Source: Arthrobacter oryzae
GTDB taxonomy: Bacteria > Actinomycetota > Actinomycetes > Actinomycetales > Micrococcaceae
NCBI RefSeq assembly: GCF_003634095.1
Contig: NZ_RBIR01000001.1
Span: 434,001-498,000, forward strand
Direction: 5' to 3'
DNA: 64,000 bases
Shown here: in pieces, positions 9,220 through 18,007 of the stretch
How positions within the stretch are numbered: position 1 is the first letter of the stretch
Layout: each line of letters starts with the position of its first letter
The notes under the pieces: model-generated
Seen by the model: the letters and a program-made list of their open reading frames with translations, nothing else
Database searches by the model: none
Told to the model about the DNA's origin: nothing
Made by a program: the position numbers and the translations under genes

Positions 9220-10007
9220 CATCCTCTAACGCCGCGCGGATGGTTGGCGATATCGACCGGCAGAGCGGCATCCCCATCTACGTCCAGCTACGGGAGATCC
9301 TCCGCGCCCATATTGCTGCAGCCTGCCCGCCGGGTTCGGCACTGCCCTCCGAGCGGGACCTTGCCGTGCGGTTCGGCCTTGCCCGGATGACCGTCCGCCA
9401 GGCCATCGATGCGCTGGTGGGCGAGGAAGTGATCGAACGCGTCGTGGGGCTGGGCACGTTTGTGCGGAAGCCGAAGCTGGATCTCCAGGTCAAGCTGACC
9501 TCGTACAGCGAAGAGATGCAGCGCCGCGGCATGGTTCCCGCGGCCAAGGTGCTGAGCTTTGAACAGATCGGCGCCAGCGCTTTCCTGGCCCGTGAGCTGC
9601 AGCTGGAGGAGGGCACGCCCCTGGTCCGGTTCCGGCGGCTCCTGCTGGCCGACAACGAGCCCATGAGCGTGGACGAGAACTTCATCCCGGCGCACCGGGT
9701 GCCCGGCCTTCTCGACGGCGAACCGCCCACGTCCCTCTACAACGTACTCAGCGAACGGTACGGCCTGGTCATGGAATGGGGCGAGGACATGATCGAGGCC
9801 ACCGCCGCTTCGCCCTCGACGGCCAGGCTGTTGAACGTCGAAGTCGGCACCCCGCTGTTGAAGATTCAGCGCCACGCATTCGTGGCCCGGGCCATGGTGG
9901 ACTATTCCGTGTCGTACTACCGCGCGGACCGCTACAAACTCTGGGTGCCGCTGCAGCGCCCCGGCGTCCGGCCGACCCGCAACTACGCGTCGGGGTACCG
10001 CCAGTAG
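9216..10007 (+). CDS. GntR/HutC-family regulator, DasR/NagR-like
   Basis: Transcriptional regulator of 263 aa. Residues about 12-80 form the GntR winged helix (IPIYVQLREILR, then LPSERDLAVRFGLARMTVRQAID). The rest is a UTRA effector domain of the HutC subfamily, which in DasR and NagR binds glucosamine-6-phosphate-type ligands. The ATG at 9216 has GAGGG 8 nt upstream; longer in-frame starts lack a ribosome site. Identity as a DasR/NagR counterpart rests on the domain order, the dre-like site upstream and the neighbouring ptsH; the effector is inferred. Confidence 0.85.
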   Translation: MTSSNAARMVGDIDRQSGIPIYVQLREILRAHIAAACPPGSALPSERDLAVRFGLARMTVRQAIDALVGEEVIERVVGLGTFVRKPKLDLQVKLTSYSEEMQRRGMVPAAKVLSFEQIGASAFLARELQLEEGTPLVRFRRLLLADNEPMSVDENFIPAHRVPGLLDGEPPTSLYNVLSERYGLVMEWGEDMIEATAASPSTARLLNVEVGTPLLKIQRHAFVARAMVDYSVSYYRADRYKLWVPLQRPGVRPTRNYASGYRQ

Positions 10008-10012
10008 CCATA

Positions 10013-10075
10013 CAACGCGGGGTCACTTCGCGCCCATAAACCCCCTCGGGATGGGCGCGAAGTGACCCCGCGTTG
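10013..10075. repeat. Intergenic 25-bp perfect inverted repeat
   Basis: Two perfect 25-bp arms (10013-10037 and 10051-10075) flank a 13-bp C-rich spacer just after the GntR stop codon. The arms start CAACGCGGGGTCACTT and are far longer than an ordinary terminator needs. A separate terminator follows 21 bp later. I recall similar sequences scattered in Arthrobacter intergenic regions, but only this copy is in the window. Confidence 0.75.
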
Positions 10076-10096
10076 CTGTCGATTCTGTGGGAACGC

Positions 10097-10133
10097 AGGA
10101 AGGCCCGGTCCCTTTGCGGGACCGGGCCTTCCT
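10097..10133. terminator. Terminator between GntR gene and qcrB
   Basis: A perfect 16-bp stem (10097-10112 and 10118-10133) with a TTTGC loop lies between convergent genes and closes the qcr operon. Confidence 0.85.
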
Positions 10134-10155
10134 ATTTAGTGCTGTGTGGCGCCGG

Positions 10156-11835
10156 CTAGTGGCTCAGCGTCTTCTGGGCGTCAGCCGCTTCGACTGCCTC
10201 GTGGCTGCCGTGGTGGCCGTGCGCGGCCTCCAGCTCGACGGGGGTGACGGGGGCAACCCGGTCCTCGAAGAACCAGCGGGACAGCTTGGCGCGCCGCCTT
10301 TCCTTGCGGTCCACGACGCCGTGTTCGTTCGGCACGGCGGGCAGCGGGGAAGGTGACTCGAAGCCGACCAGCTTGTAGCGCTTGTACTCGTCCAGCGGGG
10401 CGTGGACCTCGATGAACTCGCCGTGCGGCAGACGCACGATGCGGCCGGTTTCGCGGCCGTGCAGGGCAATCTCGCGGTCCTTGCGCTGAAGTGCCAGGGC
10501 GACGCGCTTCGTCACGATAAACGCGATGACCGGGCCGATGAAGAACAGCGCGCGCAGCCAGTAGGTCACATCGTTCAGGGCCACGTGGAAGTGCGTGGCG
10601 ATGAGGTCCGAACCTGCCGCGGCCCACATGACGCAGTACCAGACGAAGCCGGCCATGCCGATCGCCGTGCGGGTCGGCGCGTTGCGGGGACGGTCCAGGA
10701 CGTGGTGCTCGCGGTTGTCCTTGGTGATCCAGCGTTCAATCCACGGGTAGGTGAACATAACCGTGAAGAGAATGCCCGCCGGGACGAGGGCCGGCAGCAG
10801 CACGTTGAACGTGAACATGTGGCCGAACCAGATCTGTTCGACTTTCCAGTCACCGATCGTGCCCGGCATCAGGCGCAGCGCGCCGTCAACGAAGCCGATG
10901 TACCAGTCAGGCTGCGTGCCGGCCGAGACCGGCGAGGGGTCGTACGGGCCGTAGTTCCAGATCGGGTTGATGGTGAAGAATGCGGCCATGATGGCCACGA
11001 CACCGAACACGATGAAGAAGAATCCGCCGGCCTTCGCCGCGTAGACCGGGCCCAGCGGGTAGCCGACGACGTTGCCGTCGTTGCGGCCCGGGCCGGGGTA
11101 CTGCGTGTGCTTGTGCACAACCACCATGAAGAGGTGCATCACGATCATCAGCAGGATGAGCGCGGGTACCAGGAGGATGTGCAGCATGTACAGGCGGCTG
11201 ATGATCATGGTGCCCGGGAACTCGCCGCCGAAGAGGAAGAACGAGATGTAGGTGCCAATAACCGGGATGGACTTGATAACGCCGTCGATGATGCGCAGGC
11301 CGTTGCCGGAGAGCAGGTCATCGGGGAGCGAGTAGCCGGTGAAGCCTGCTGCCATGGAGAGGATCAGCAGGACGCTGCCGACAACCCAGTTCAGTTCGCG
11401 AGGCTTGCGGAATGCGCCCGTGAAGAACACACGGAGCATGTGCACAGACACGGAGGCGACGAACAGCAGGGCTGCCCAGTGGTGCACCTGGCGCATGAAC
11501 AGGCCGCCGCGGACATCGAAGGAGATGTTCAGCGAGGAGCTGTATGCGACCGACATCTCGACGTTCTTCAGCGGCGTGTACGAGCCCGCATAGTGCGTCT
11601 CCGCCATTGACGGGTCGAAGAAGAAGGTCAGGAAGGTGCCCGAGAGGAGCAGGATGACGAAGGAGTACAGTGCCACTTCGCCGAACATGAATGACCAGTG
11701 GTCGGGGAAGACCTTCCGGCCGAATTCGCGCAGGATACCGGAGCCGCCAACACGCTGGTCAACGAAGTCCGTGATGCGGCCGCCTTTCGTCTTTGCGACG
11801 AAGACGGGGGCATCAGGAGTTAGGGATGAGGACAT
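10156..11835 (-). CDS. qcrB: Ubiquinol-cytochrome c reductase cytochrome b subunit
   Basis: Membrane subunit of the cytochrome bcc complex, carrying two b haems and the quinol sites; about 559 aa. The sequence shows the cytochrome b core, including VRGGLFMRQVHHWAAL with a haem His pair and SVHMLRVFFTGAFRKPRE, and the long hydrophilic actinobacterial C-terminal extension. The ATG at 11835 is taken as start (MSSSLTPDAP), overlapping the qcrA end by 23 bp; an upstream in-frame ATG at 11874 is possible. It is last in the ctaE-qcrC-qcrA-qcrB operon. Confidence 0.95.
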   Translation of the reverse strand: MSSSLTPDAPVFVAKTKGGRITDFVDQRVGGSGILREFGRKVFPDHWSFMFGEVALYSFVILLLSGTFLTFFFDPSMAETHYAGSYTPLKNVEMSVAYSSSLNISFDVRGGLFMRQVHHWAALLFVASVSVHMLRVFFTGAFRKPRELNWVVGSVLLILSMAAGFTGYSLPDDLLSGNGLRIIDGVIKSIPVIGTYISFFLFGGEFPGTMIISRLYMLHILLVPALILLMIVMHLFMVVVHKHTQYPGPGRNDGNVVGYPLGPVYAAKAGGFFFIVFGVVAIMAAFFTINPIWNYGPYDPSPVSAGTQPDWYIGFVDGALRLMPGTIGDWKVEQIWFGHMFTFNVLLPALVPAGILFTVMFTYPWIERWITKDNREHHVLDRPRNAPTRTAIGMAGFVWYCVMWAAAGSDLIATHFHVALNDVTYWLRALFFIGPVIAFIVTKRVALALQRKDREIALHGRETGRIVRLPHGEFIEVHAPLDEYKRYKLVGFESPSPLPAVPNEHGVVDRKERRRAKLSRWFFEDRVAPVTPVELEAAHGHHGSHEAVEAADAQKTLSH

Positions 11836-12886
11836 GCTGCTCACGCTCCCAGTAGCTCGGTCCAACGGGTTCATGGAAGTCGCTCGTCGCGACCAGGTAG
11901 CCTTCGGAGTCCACTGCGATAGGCAGCTGGGGGAGAGGGCGGCTGGCGGGGCCGAAGATAACCTTGCACTGTTGGGTCAGGTCAAAGGTTGACTGGTGGC
12001 ACGGGCACAGTAGGTGGTGGGTCTGCTGCTCGTACAGCGCAACAGGGCAACCAACGTGGGTGCAGATCTTGGAGTAAGCAACGATTCCGTTGTAGGCCCA
12101 ATCGATGCGTTCCGGGGAAGGGTGGAGCTCCGCCGGGTCCAAGCGCATGAGCAGGACAACGGACTTGGCCTTCTCGTTCAGCTTGCCTTCACTCAGTTCG
12201 TTCAGCCCTTCCGGGATGACGTGGAAAGCGGAGCCGATGGTTACGTCCGCGGCCTTGATGGGAGTGCCATCGGGGTCGCGGGCGAGGCGCTTGAGCTTGC
12301 CGTCCGGGCCCGGGGCCCACATCGTGTGGGCCAGGGCGAAGTCCGGCCGGGGGCCGAGGTCACCGAAGATGGCCAATGCCGGCAGCGGCGCGAGTGCGAC
12401 CGCGCCAAGCAGGGTGTTGCGGATCAGCGGCCGGCGCTTGATGCCGGTCTCTTCCACAATGTCATCGACGATGCGCACCGCGGCCTGGCGGTCTTCCTCT
12501 GTGCGGATCGCGTGGCGCTCTTCCGAGACCTCGTGATCCGGCATGAGGGCCTTGGCCCAGTGGACGATGCCCGTGCCGATGCCCAGCATCGCGAACGCGG
12601 TGCCGATGCCCAGCAGGGCGTTCTGGAGCCGGATCGTGGCGATCGAGGAATCATTCCCCAGATCGATCGCAAAGTACGACACCAGGAATATCAGGGTGCC
12701 AACGACCGAGATACCAAACAGAAGGGCTACCTGCCGTTCTGCTTTCTTTGCGGCCCTCGGGTCCGTGTCAGCCAGGCGCAAACGGTGCGGGGGAATTCCA
12801 GGATCCTGGAACTTCTCCACCTCATTCTGACCAGCCGTAGCTACGGTGCCCGAGTGGTTCGGACTGCCGTCACTATGGTTGCCCAT
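11813..12886 (-). CDS. qcrA: Rieske iron-sulfur subunit of cytochrome bcc complex
   Basis: Carries the [2Fe-2S] cluster that takes electrons from quinol to the di-haem cytochrome QcrC; 357 aa. The cluster motifs are CTHVGC and CPCHQS near residue 300, separated by the usual loop. Three membrane segments precede the Rieske domain, the actinobacterial arrangement. The ATG at 12886 follows GAGG at 8 nt; an ATG 12 bp upstream is less well placed. The gap to qcrC is 100 bp, and the end overlaps qcrB. Confidence 0.95.
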   Translation of the reverse strand: MGNHSDGSPNHSGTVATAGQNEVEKFQDPGIPPHRLRLADTDPRAAKKAERQVALLFGISVVGTLIFLVSYFAIDLGNDSSIATIRLQNALLGIGTAFAMLGIGTGIVHWAKALMPDHEVSEERHAIRTEEDRQAAVRIVDDIVEETGIKRRPLIRNTLLGAVALAPLPALAIFGDLGPRPDFALAHTMWAPGPDGKLKRLARDPDGTPIKAADVTIGSAFHVIPEGLNELSEGKLNEKAKSVVLLMRLDPAELHPSPERIDWAYNGIVAYSKICTHVGCPVALYEQQTHHLLCPCHQSTFDLTQQCKVIFGPASRPLPQLPIAVDSEGYLVATSDFHEPVGPSYWEREQHVLIPNS

Positions 12887-12986
12887 AATTCGCCTCATCC
12901 TTCTCTCGTCTCGGCGTGTGCCGAGTTAGGTTTCAATTCAAACTGCTGATGAGCCAGCAGAAAATTCTTACAGGTGCAAGGTCCGC

Positions 12987-13772
12987 TTAGGACGTGCGGG
13001 AGGTCAGCCAGATCGTGAACGCGATGATGACGCCCAGCCCGGCAATCCAGACGAAGAGACCTTCGGAGACCGGCCCCAAAGCACCAAGATCTGCGCCGCC
13101 GGGCGAACCGTTGGACTCGATCTGCTTCAGGTAGGTGATGATGTCGCGCTTGCCCTCGGGGGAGATGTTCGCGTCATTGAAGACCGGCATGTTCTGGGGG
13201 CCGGTGACCATTGCTTCGTAGATGTGCTGGCCGGAGACGCCCGCGAGAGCCGGGGCAAACTTGCCCCGGGTGAGGGCACCGCCGGCAGCGGCAGCGTTGT
13301 GGCACATGGCGCAGTTGGTGCGGAAGAGCTCTCCACCCTTGGCTGCGTCGCCCTTACCATCGATGACGCTGGCTTCCGGGATGGCAGGACCGGGCGCGAG
13401 GGAGGCAACGTAGGCAGCGAGCTGCTTGGTCTGCGCCTCGTTGAACTGGGCGGGCTTCTTCTCGGCCTGCGGGCCGTTCATCTGCATGGGCATGCGGCCG
13501 GTGCCGACCTGGAAGTCAACGGCTGCGGCGCCGACGCCCACAAGCGAGGGCCCGGACTGGGAGCCGCTGGCACCCACGCCGTGGCAGGTGGCGCAGTTGG
13601 CGGCGAACAGCTTGCCGCCTTCGGCTACGTCGCTTGCGCTGTAAGTGGTGTCGGCCTTGGCTTGGTTGACGGTGGTGGCAACGGCGTACAGCCCACCCGT
13701 GACCAAGAGGCCCATCAGCAGCAGCGCAATTGCTGCCAGTGGGTGACGTCGCTTCTGCGAGATTGCCTTCAC
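12987..13772 (-). CDS. qcrC: Di-haem cytochrome c subunit of cytochrome bcc complex
   Basis: Membrane-anchored cytochrome cc that links the Rieske protein to the CuA site of the oxidase, replacing soluble cytochrome c. The 261-aa product has an N-terminal helix (about 12-33), two CXXCH haem sites (CATCHG at 60-64 and CAMCHN at about 160) and a C-terminal helix with short positive tail. The GTG start at 13772 follows AAGGAA. It lies between ctaE and qcrA in one operon. Confidence 0.95.
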   Translation of the reverse strand: MKAISQKRRHPLAAIALLLMGLLVTGGLYAVATTVNQAKADTTYSASDVAEGGKLFAANCATCHGVGASGSQSGPSLVGVGAAAVDFQVGTGRMPMQMNGPQAEKKPAQFNEAQTKQLAAYVASLAPGPAIPEASVIDGKGDAAKGGELFRTNCAMCHNAAAAGGALTRGKFAPALAGVSGQHIYEAMVTGPQNMPVFNDANISPEGKRDIITYLKQIESNGSPGGADLGALGPVSEGLFVWIAGLGVIIAFTIWLTSRTS

Positions 13773-13858
13773 GTGGTGGTTCCTTTTTTCGATCCTGCGG
13801 TGGCTCCGGGAGCCGCTTCTTGAAATTCTGCCTCTTGTAGAAAAAGAGTCAAGCCGGC

Positions 13859-14497
13859 CTACTTGAGGACGTAGATGACCAGGAAGAGGCCAATCCAGAC
13901 GACGTCCACGAAGTGCCAGTAGTACGAGGTGACAATCGCCGAGGTCGCTTCAAAGTGGCCGAACTTCTTCGCTGCGAAGGAGCGGCCCATGATGAGCAGG
14001 AAGGCAATCAGACCGCCGATGACGTGCAGGCCGTGGAAGCCCGTCGTTATGTAGAAGGCGGAACCGTAGGCGTTCGTAGACAGCGTGACGTGCTCGGAAA
14101 CGAGCATGGAGTACTCAGTCGTCTGACCGGCCACGAAGAAGGCACCCATGAGGAACGTGAGGATAAACCATCCGTTCATCCCCCAGCGGGTGAAGCTGAA
14201 GACTCCGCCGGTCCGGCGCGGCTGAAGCCGCTCCGCGGCGAAGACGCCCATCTGGCAAGTAAAGGAACTTGCCACGAGGACGATCGTGTTAACGAGCGCA
14301 AAGGGGAAGTTGAGCTTGGCTGTCTCTTCGGCCCACATCAGTCCGGACGTCGAACGGAGTGTGAAGTACATGGCGAAGAGACCGGCGAAGAACATCAACT
14401 CACTGGACAGCCAAACAACGGTTCCTACAGAAACCATGTTCGGGCGGTTCAGCGTCGGGTGCGCCGGGGTACTGGGGGCATGGGTCGCAGATGTCAC
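13859..14497 (-). CDS. ctaE: Cytochrome c oxidase subunit III
   Basis: Membrane subunit of the aa3 oxidase, 212 aa with about five helices, including [29 protein letters not shown] and the C-terminal [15 protein letters not shown] typical of subunit III. The GTG at 14497 is chosen although no ribosome site precedes it: a CATAAT box ends just before GTCTAT and the GTG, which suggests a leaderless transcript. It is first in the ctaE-qcrCAB operon and divergent from trpD. Confidence 0.93.
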   Translation of the reverse strand: MTSATHAPSTPAHPTLNRPNMVSVGTVVWLSSELMFFAGLFAMYFTLRSTSGLMWAEETAKLNFPFALVNTIVLVASSFTCQMGVFAAERLQPRRTGGVFSFTRWGMNGWFILTFLMGAFFVAGQTTEYSMLVSEHVTLSTNAYGSAFYITTGFHGLHVIGGLIAFLLIMGRSFAAKKFGHFEATSAIVTSYYWHFVDVVWIGLFLVIYVLK

Positions 14498-14514
14498 ATA
14501 GACATTATGTCTAT
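14498..14514. promoter_or_regulatory. 17-nt palindrome abutting the ctaE start codon
   Basis: ATAGACATTATGTCTAT is palindromic around its central base and ends at the base before the GTG of ctaE. It contains the likely -10 of ctaE on the minus strand. A protein bound here would cover the promoter of the ctaE-qcrCAB operon. Confidence 0.55.
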
Positions 14515-14645
14515 AAAAGTCCGTCCTGCCCAACGCAAACCGCGTTTTCGGAGGACTTTTTCTACAAAGACGCGAATTCGCGCGGAAAAGTTCCCGGAGG
14601 GGTTCACATTGGTCTTTGCGGTGCCGACCTCGATAGCATCGGGAG

Positions 14646-15707
14646 GTGACTTCTCAGGCATCTGCACAGGCGGCAGGCAACACCTGGCCGCGCCTCATCA
14701 ACGCGCTCATCGGCGGCGCAGACCTCACCGCCGAGAGCACCGAATGGGCCATGAACTCAATCATGTCGGGCGAGGCGACGCCGGTCCAGGTGGCGGGGTT
14801 CCTCGTGGCCCTGCGGGCCAAGGGCGAGACCGTCGATGAAGTCGCGGGCCTGGTCGAAGCCATGGTGGCCAACGCCAATCCCATTGAGATTGCCGGTGAG
14901 AAGCTCGACATCGTCGGCACGGGCGGCGACCAGCAGAACACGGTCAACATCTCCACGATGGCCGCGCTGATCTGTGCCGGCGCCGGCGCCAAAGTGGTCA
15001 AGCACGGCAATCGGGCGTCGTCGTCGTCGTCAGGATCGGCAGACGTACTGGAGGCGCTCGGCGTCAGGCTGGACCTGCCCATTCCGCGTGTGGCACTCAA
15101 CGCCGAGGAAGCCGGGATCACTTTCTGCTTTGCCCAGGTGTTCCACCCCTCGATGCGGTATGCCGCCGTCGCCCGGCGCGAGCTCGGTGTGCCAACAGCC
15201 TTCAACTTCCTGGGCCCCATGATCAACCCGGCCCATGTCCAGGCGTCCGCCGTGGGCGTCGCCAACGAGCAGATGGCGCCTCTGGTGGCCGGCGTGCTGG
15301 CCAAGCGCGGGAGCCGGGGCCTGGTGTTCCGGGGCAATGACGGTCTGGACGAGTTGACCACCACAGGCCCGTCGCGGGTGTGGGAAATCCGCAACGGTCA
15401 GGTTACCGAGCAGATGTTTGATCCGCGTGGTCTTGGCATCCGGCAGGCCACGCTGGAAGAGCTGCGGGGCGGTGACGCCGCGGCGAACGCCGCCGTCGTC
15501 CGCGCCGTCCTTTCCGGCGCGCCGGGGCCGGCCCGCGATGCGTCCCTGCTCAATGCCGCAGCCGGCCTGGTGGCGTTCGACCTCGACGCCGCCGGCCCAC
15601 TGGCGGACCGCATGGCCGCCGCGCTGAAGCGGGCCGAGGCATCGATCGAGTCCGGCGCCGCGGCCGCGGCGCTGGACCGGTGGGTCGCGTTGTCACAGGC
15701 CGCGTGA
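14646..15707 (+). CDS. trpD: Anthranilate phosphoribosyltransferase
   Basis: Transfers phosphoribose from PRPP to anthranilate, the second committed step of tryptophan synthesis; 353 aa. The PRPP site [15 protein letters not shown] and [21 protein letters not shown] are intact. The GTG at 14646 is the first possible start because an in-frame TAG ends at 14636. TAGCAT at 14634-14639 lies 6 nt before it, so the message is probably leaderless. The gene stands alone, without other trp genes. It is convergent with an Lrp-type gene. Confidence 0.95.
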   Translation: MTSQASAQAAGNTWPRLINALIGGADLTAESTEWAMNSIMSGEATPVQVAGFLVALRAKGETVDEVAGLVEAMVANANPIEIAGEKLDIVGTGGDQQNTVNISTMAALICAGAGAKVVKHGNRASSSSSGSADVLEALGVRLDLPIPRVALNAEEAGITFCFAQVFHPSMRYAAVARRELGVPTAFNFLGPMINPAHVQASAVGVANEQMAPLVAGVLAKRGSRGLVFRGNDGLDELTTTGPSRVWEIRNGQVTEQMFDPRGLGIRQATLEELRGGDAAANAAVVRAVLSGAPGPARDASLLNAAAGLVAFDLDAAGPLADRMAAALKRAEASIESGAAAAALDRWVALSQAA

Positions 15708-15762
15708 GCGTGCCGGCCGTGCCGCCCGCACGTGCCCTGAAGATCAGCGAGTTATAGAAAAA

Positions 15763-15793
15763 GACGGACCCGGCAGCTGCTGCCGGGCCCGTC
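15763..15793. terminator. Terminator between trpD and the Lrp/AsnC gene
   Basis: A 14-bp stem with one mismatch and a CTG loop. On the minus strand it is followed by TTTTTC, making a classical intrinsic terminator for the Lrp-type gene. Confidence 0.85.
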
Positions 15794-15820
15794 CCTGAGG
15801 CTGGGTAATGCGGTGTGCGC

Positions 15821-16102
15821 CTACTCCTCGAATCCGAGCGCAAAGGCCGCATCGAGGTCGTGCTGGGAGTACGCACGGAATGCGATCTGGGTGGTGGTGT
15901 GGACCACTCCCTGAACCTTGGAAAGCTTGTCCGCGATGACTTCCGCCAGATCGTCGTGCTTGGCGACCCGGGCGATGGCGATCAGGTCCCATTCGCCGGT
16001 CACGGAGTAGACCTCACTGATTCCCGGGATGGCCGAGATTTCCTCGGCCGTCTCGGGGATGCGTGAAGCGTCTGTCTTGATCAGGACGAATGCGGTGACC
16101 AC
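15821..16102 (-). CDS. Stand-alone Lrp/AsnC ligand-binding (RAM) domain protein
   Basis: A 93-aa protein made only of the RAM effector domain of Lrp/AsnC regulators, with no helix-turn-helix. GEWDLIAIARV and the alternating beta/alpha pattern match the family. Such single-domain proteins usually form ring oligomers that bind amino acids; the ligand is unknown here. The GTG start gives MVTAFVLIKT. It lies tail to tail with trpD, with a shared terminator, so a link to amino-acid metabolism is possible but unproven. Confidence 0.88.
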   Translation of the reverse strand: MVTAFVLIKTDASRIPETAEEISAIPGISEVYSVTGEWDLIAIARVAKHDDLAEVIADKLSKVQGVVHTTTQIAFRAYSQHDLDAAFALGFEE

Positions 16103-16190
16103 GTGTGAGCCTTTCCGGATCGGTTGCGCCGTTTACAGGCCTGTCGGCGGGGCCTGCGAGGGCGCTGCCATCTTTTGCAAGCCTAGTGCA

Positions 16191-16634
16191 TTAGGCCTGC
16201 AGGCGGCGGGAACGCAGCCGCCTTACGCCGGCCACCACAAGGCGATAACCGAGCAGGAAAACACCGAGGCTCAACAGGGCCACAATGATGAAGGGCGGCA
16301 CCACCGTCTGCCCGGTGACGGCCCTCAGGATCATCCCGACGCCAACGGTGCCAAGCCAGACCGCGACGCCGGCCGGCCACAGCCGCAGCGGGTCATGCCA
16401 CAGCCGCAGGGCAAGCCATGCCAGGGCCGCGCCCGCCAGGAACGGCCAGGCCGTCGCAAAGACTCCAGTGATGATCTCCCCGCGCTGGTGCGCATCACGG
16501 CCGATCGCGGCGAAGAGCAGAATCAGGAGCGCATCGGCGCCGGCGGCCAGGGCCGCCGAACGTCCGCCCCGGCGGCCGGGTTGAGACCTGTCCTGGGCTG
16601 TCGGGCGGGGGAGCTGAGGGCTAGGAGAAGGCAT
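16191..16634 (-). CDS. DUF3054 membrane protein
   Basis: Predicted integral membrane protein of 147 aa with four helices. The Arg/Ala-rich N-terminus leads into ADALLILLFAAIGRDAHQRGE, a signature of the actinobacterial DUF3054 family. The start at 16634 (MPSPSPQ) is chosen over a frame extending into an Arg-rich shadow. The function of the family is unknown. The gene is separated from the Lrp-type gene by 88 bp. Confidence 0.8.
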   Translation of the reverse strand: MPSPSPQLPRPTAQDRSQPGRRGGRSAALAAGADALLILLFAAIGRDAHQRGEIITGVFATAWPFLAGAALAWLALRLWHDPLRLWPAGVAVWLGTVGVGMILRAVTGQTVVPPFIIVALLSLGVFLLGYRLVVAGVRRLRSRRLQA

Positions 16635-16770
16635 GCATCCAAGCCTAGTCCTGTCGCGCCGGCCCCGTGGCCGCGCCGGCCGGCGGAAATCCTTGTGCGC
16701 CCGCATGCCCCTCCGGCCCGGGTCGGCGTGGCCCCCGGTTCCCAGGGCGGCCCGCCCCTATGATCGTTGG

Positions 16771-16926
16771 ATGAGTATCGACGCCGTCCCGGAGGCTACC
16801 GTCCCGGTGCAGCCCGAAGCCCAGCTGGACGGCCAGCTGAGCATCAATGACATCCTGCTCGAACTCGGCCAGGCTCCGGTGGTTCATCCTTCCCCCGACG
16901 CGGCCAGCGAAGTGCACTTCTTCTAG
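16771..16926 (+). CDS. Small acidic protein, 51 aa, predicted leaderless
   Basis: Short open frame beginning MSIDAVPEATVPVQPEAQ and ending SEVHFF. The case for a real gene is the TATGAT box at 16759-16764 followed by exactly 6 nt and the ATG, plus good codon use and an ordered core (LSINDILLELGQAPVV). It has no membrane segment or known motif. It is divergent from the DUF3054 gene. I do not recognise a function. Confidence 0.6.
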   Translation: MSIDAVPEATVPVQPEAQLDGQLSINDILLELGQAPVVHPSPDAASEVHFF

Positions 16927-17104
16927 GACCACCGCCCGGCGCTGCCTCGCACGTCGTCCCGCTCGTGTACCTGTCCCGACGGCCGATTGACACGGGCGAC
17001 CCCATGCGTAGGCTGGTGGCGAACCGGCAGGCCACCCCTCCGATGGGCCACTTCAGCCGTTCAGGGTCGCAGCTGCATCACCGGTCTCGCGAAAGGCGAA
17101 GGTC

Positions 17105-17479
17105 ATGGGATTTTGGGATGTCATCTGGCTCATGTTCTCTGTGGTGATGTTTGCCGCCTACCTGATGGTGCTTTTCCTTGTCCTCAGGGACCTCTTTTCG
17201 GACAGTCAGCGCCCCGGCTGGGTGAAAGCGTTGTGGTTACTGGCAGTTCTGCTGTTCCCGCTGCTCGGTTGCCTGGCGTACATGCTGTTCTACGGGCAAC
17301 AAATGACCGCGCGACAGTCGGTACGGCAGGATGCGCGGGGGGACGACATGGCTGAATATGTTCGCCGGACGGCCAGCGCCAACCCGGCGGAACAGATCGC
17401 CGCGGCGAAGAAACTCCTCGACGAAGGCACGATTACTGCCGATGAATTCCAGATGCTGAAGGCCCGAGCCCTGGCCTAG
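17105..17479 (+). CDS. PLDc_N and SHOCT domain membrane protein (copy 1)
   Basis: A 124-aa protein with two helices at about 5-27 and 38-60 in a PLDc_N-type hairpin (WDVIWLMF, then WVKALWLLAVLLFPLLG), followed by a linker and a C-terminal SHOCT motif (QIAAAKKLLDEGTITADEFQMLKARAL). The ATG has GAAGGTC upstream. SHOCT domains are short helical modules often found in tandem membrane proteins of unknown role. It is about half identical to its downstream neighbour. Confidence 0.85.
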   Translation: MGFWDVIWLMFSVVMFAAYLMVLFLVLRDLFSDSQRPGWVKALWLLAVLLFPLLGCLAYMLFYGQQMTARQSVRQDARGDDMAEYVRRTASANPAEQIAAAKKLLDEGTITADEFQMLKARALA

Positions 17480-17623
17480 GCGGACCCCGGCTGGCCCAGG
17501 GCGCCCGGCGGCTCCACCTCGCCAAATACAGGCCTAATGGTCCTAACCGGCGGCCGCGGCGGGGACTACTTTGGCGCCTAAGGGATGCCAGCAGGGCTTC
17601 CTCAGAACGAAAGGATGGCTCCC

Positions 17624-18007
17624 GTGGAGCAATTCTGGAACGTCATTTGGCTGTTCTTTTGGGGGTTCGCGTTCGTCTCTTACCTTTTCGCCTTGTTTGC
17701 GGTCATCACGGACATTTTCCGCGATCGCGAGCTCAACGGCTGGCTTAAGGCGATTTGGCTACTATTCCTGGTCTTCGTGCCGTTCCTCACGGTCCTCGTC
17801 TACCTGATCGCCCGGGGCCGCAGCATGGCCGAACGCCAGGCCCGGAGTGCCCAAAGGGCGGACGCGGCCACAACCGAATACATCCGTTCCGTGGCCGGAG
17901 CGTCCCCCACCCAGGAAATCGCCAAGGCGAAGGAACTCCTCGACGCCGGCACGCTGACCCAAGGCGAGTTCGAAGCGGTCAAGGCCAAGGCCTTGAGCGG
18001 GGCCTGA
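17624..18007 (+). CDS. PLDc_N and SHOCT domain membrane protein (copy 2)
   Basis: Paralogue of the preceding gene, 127 aa, with the same order: FWNVIWLFFW helix, WLKAIWLLFLVFVPFL helix, linker with EYIRSVAGASPTQEIAKAKELLDAG, then SHOCT. The GTG at 17624 is preferred because AAAGGA lies 8 nt upstream and the resulting start (MEQFWNVIW) lines up with copy 1; an ATG three codons earlier overlaps that ribosome site. The 144-bp gap and separate signals suggest two transcripts. Confidence 0.82.
   Translation: MEQFWNVIWLFFWGFAFVSYLFALFAVITDIFRDRELNGWLKAIWLLFLVFVPFLTVLVYLIARGRSMAERQARSAQRADAATTEYIRSVAGASPTQEIAKAKELLDAGTLTQGEFEAVKAKALSGA

Noticed and set aside
10402..11610. A 402-codon frame antisense to qcrB
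   Set aside because: Same shadow effect; no fold or motif, and the qcr operon is certain.
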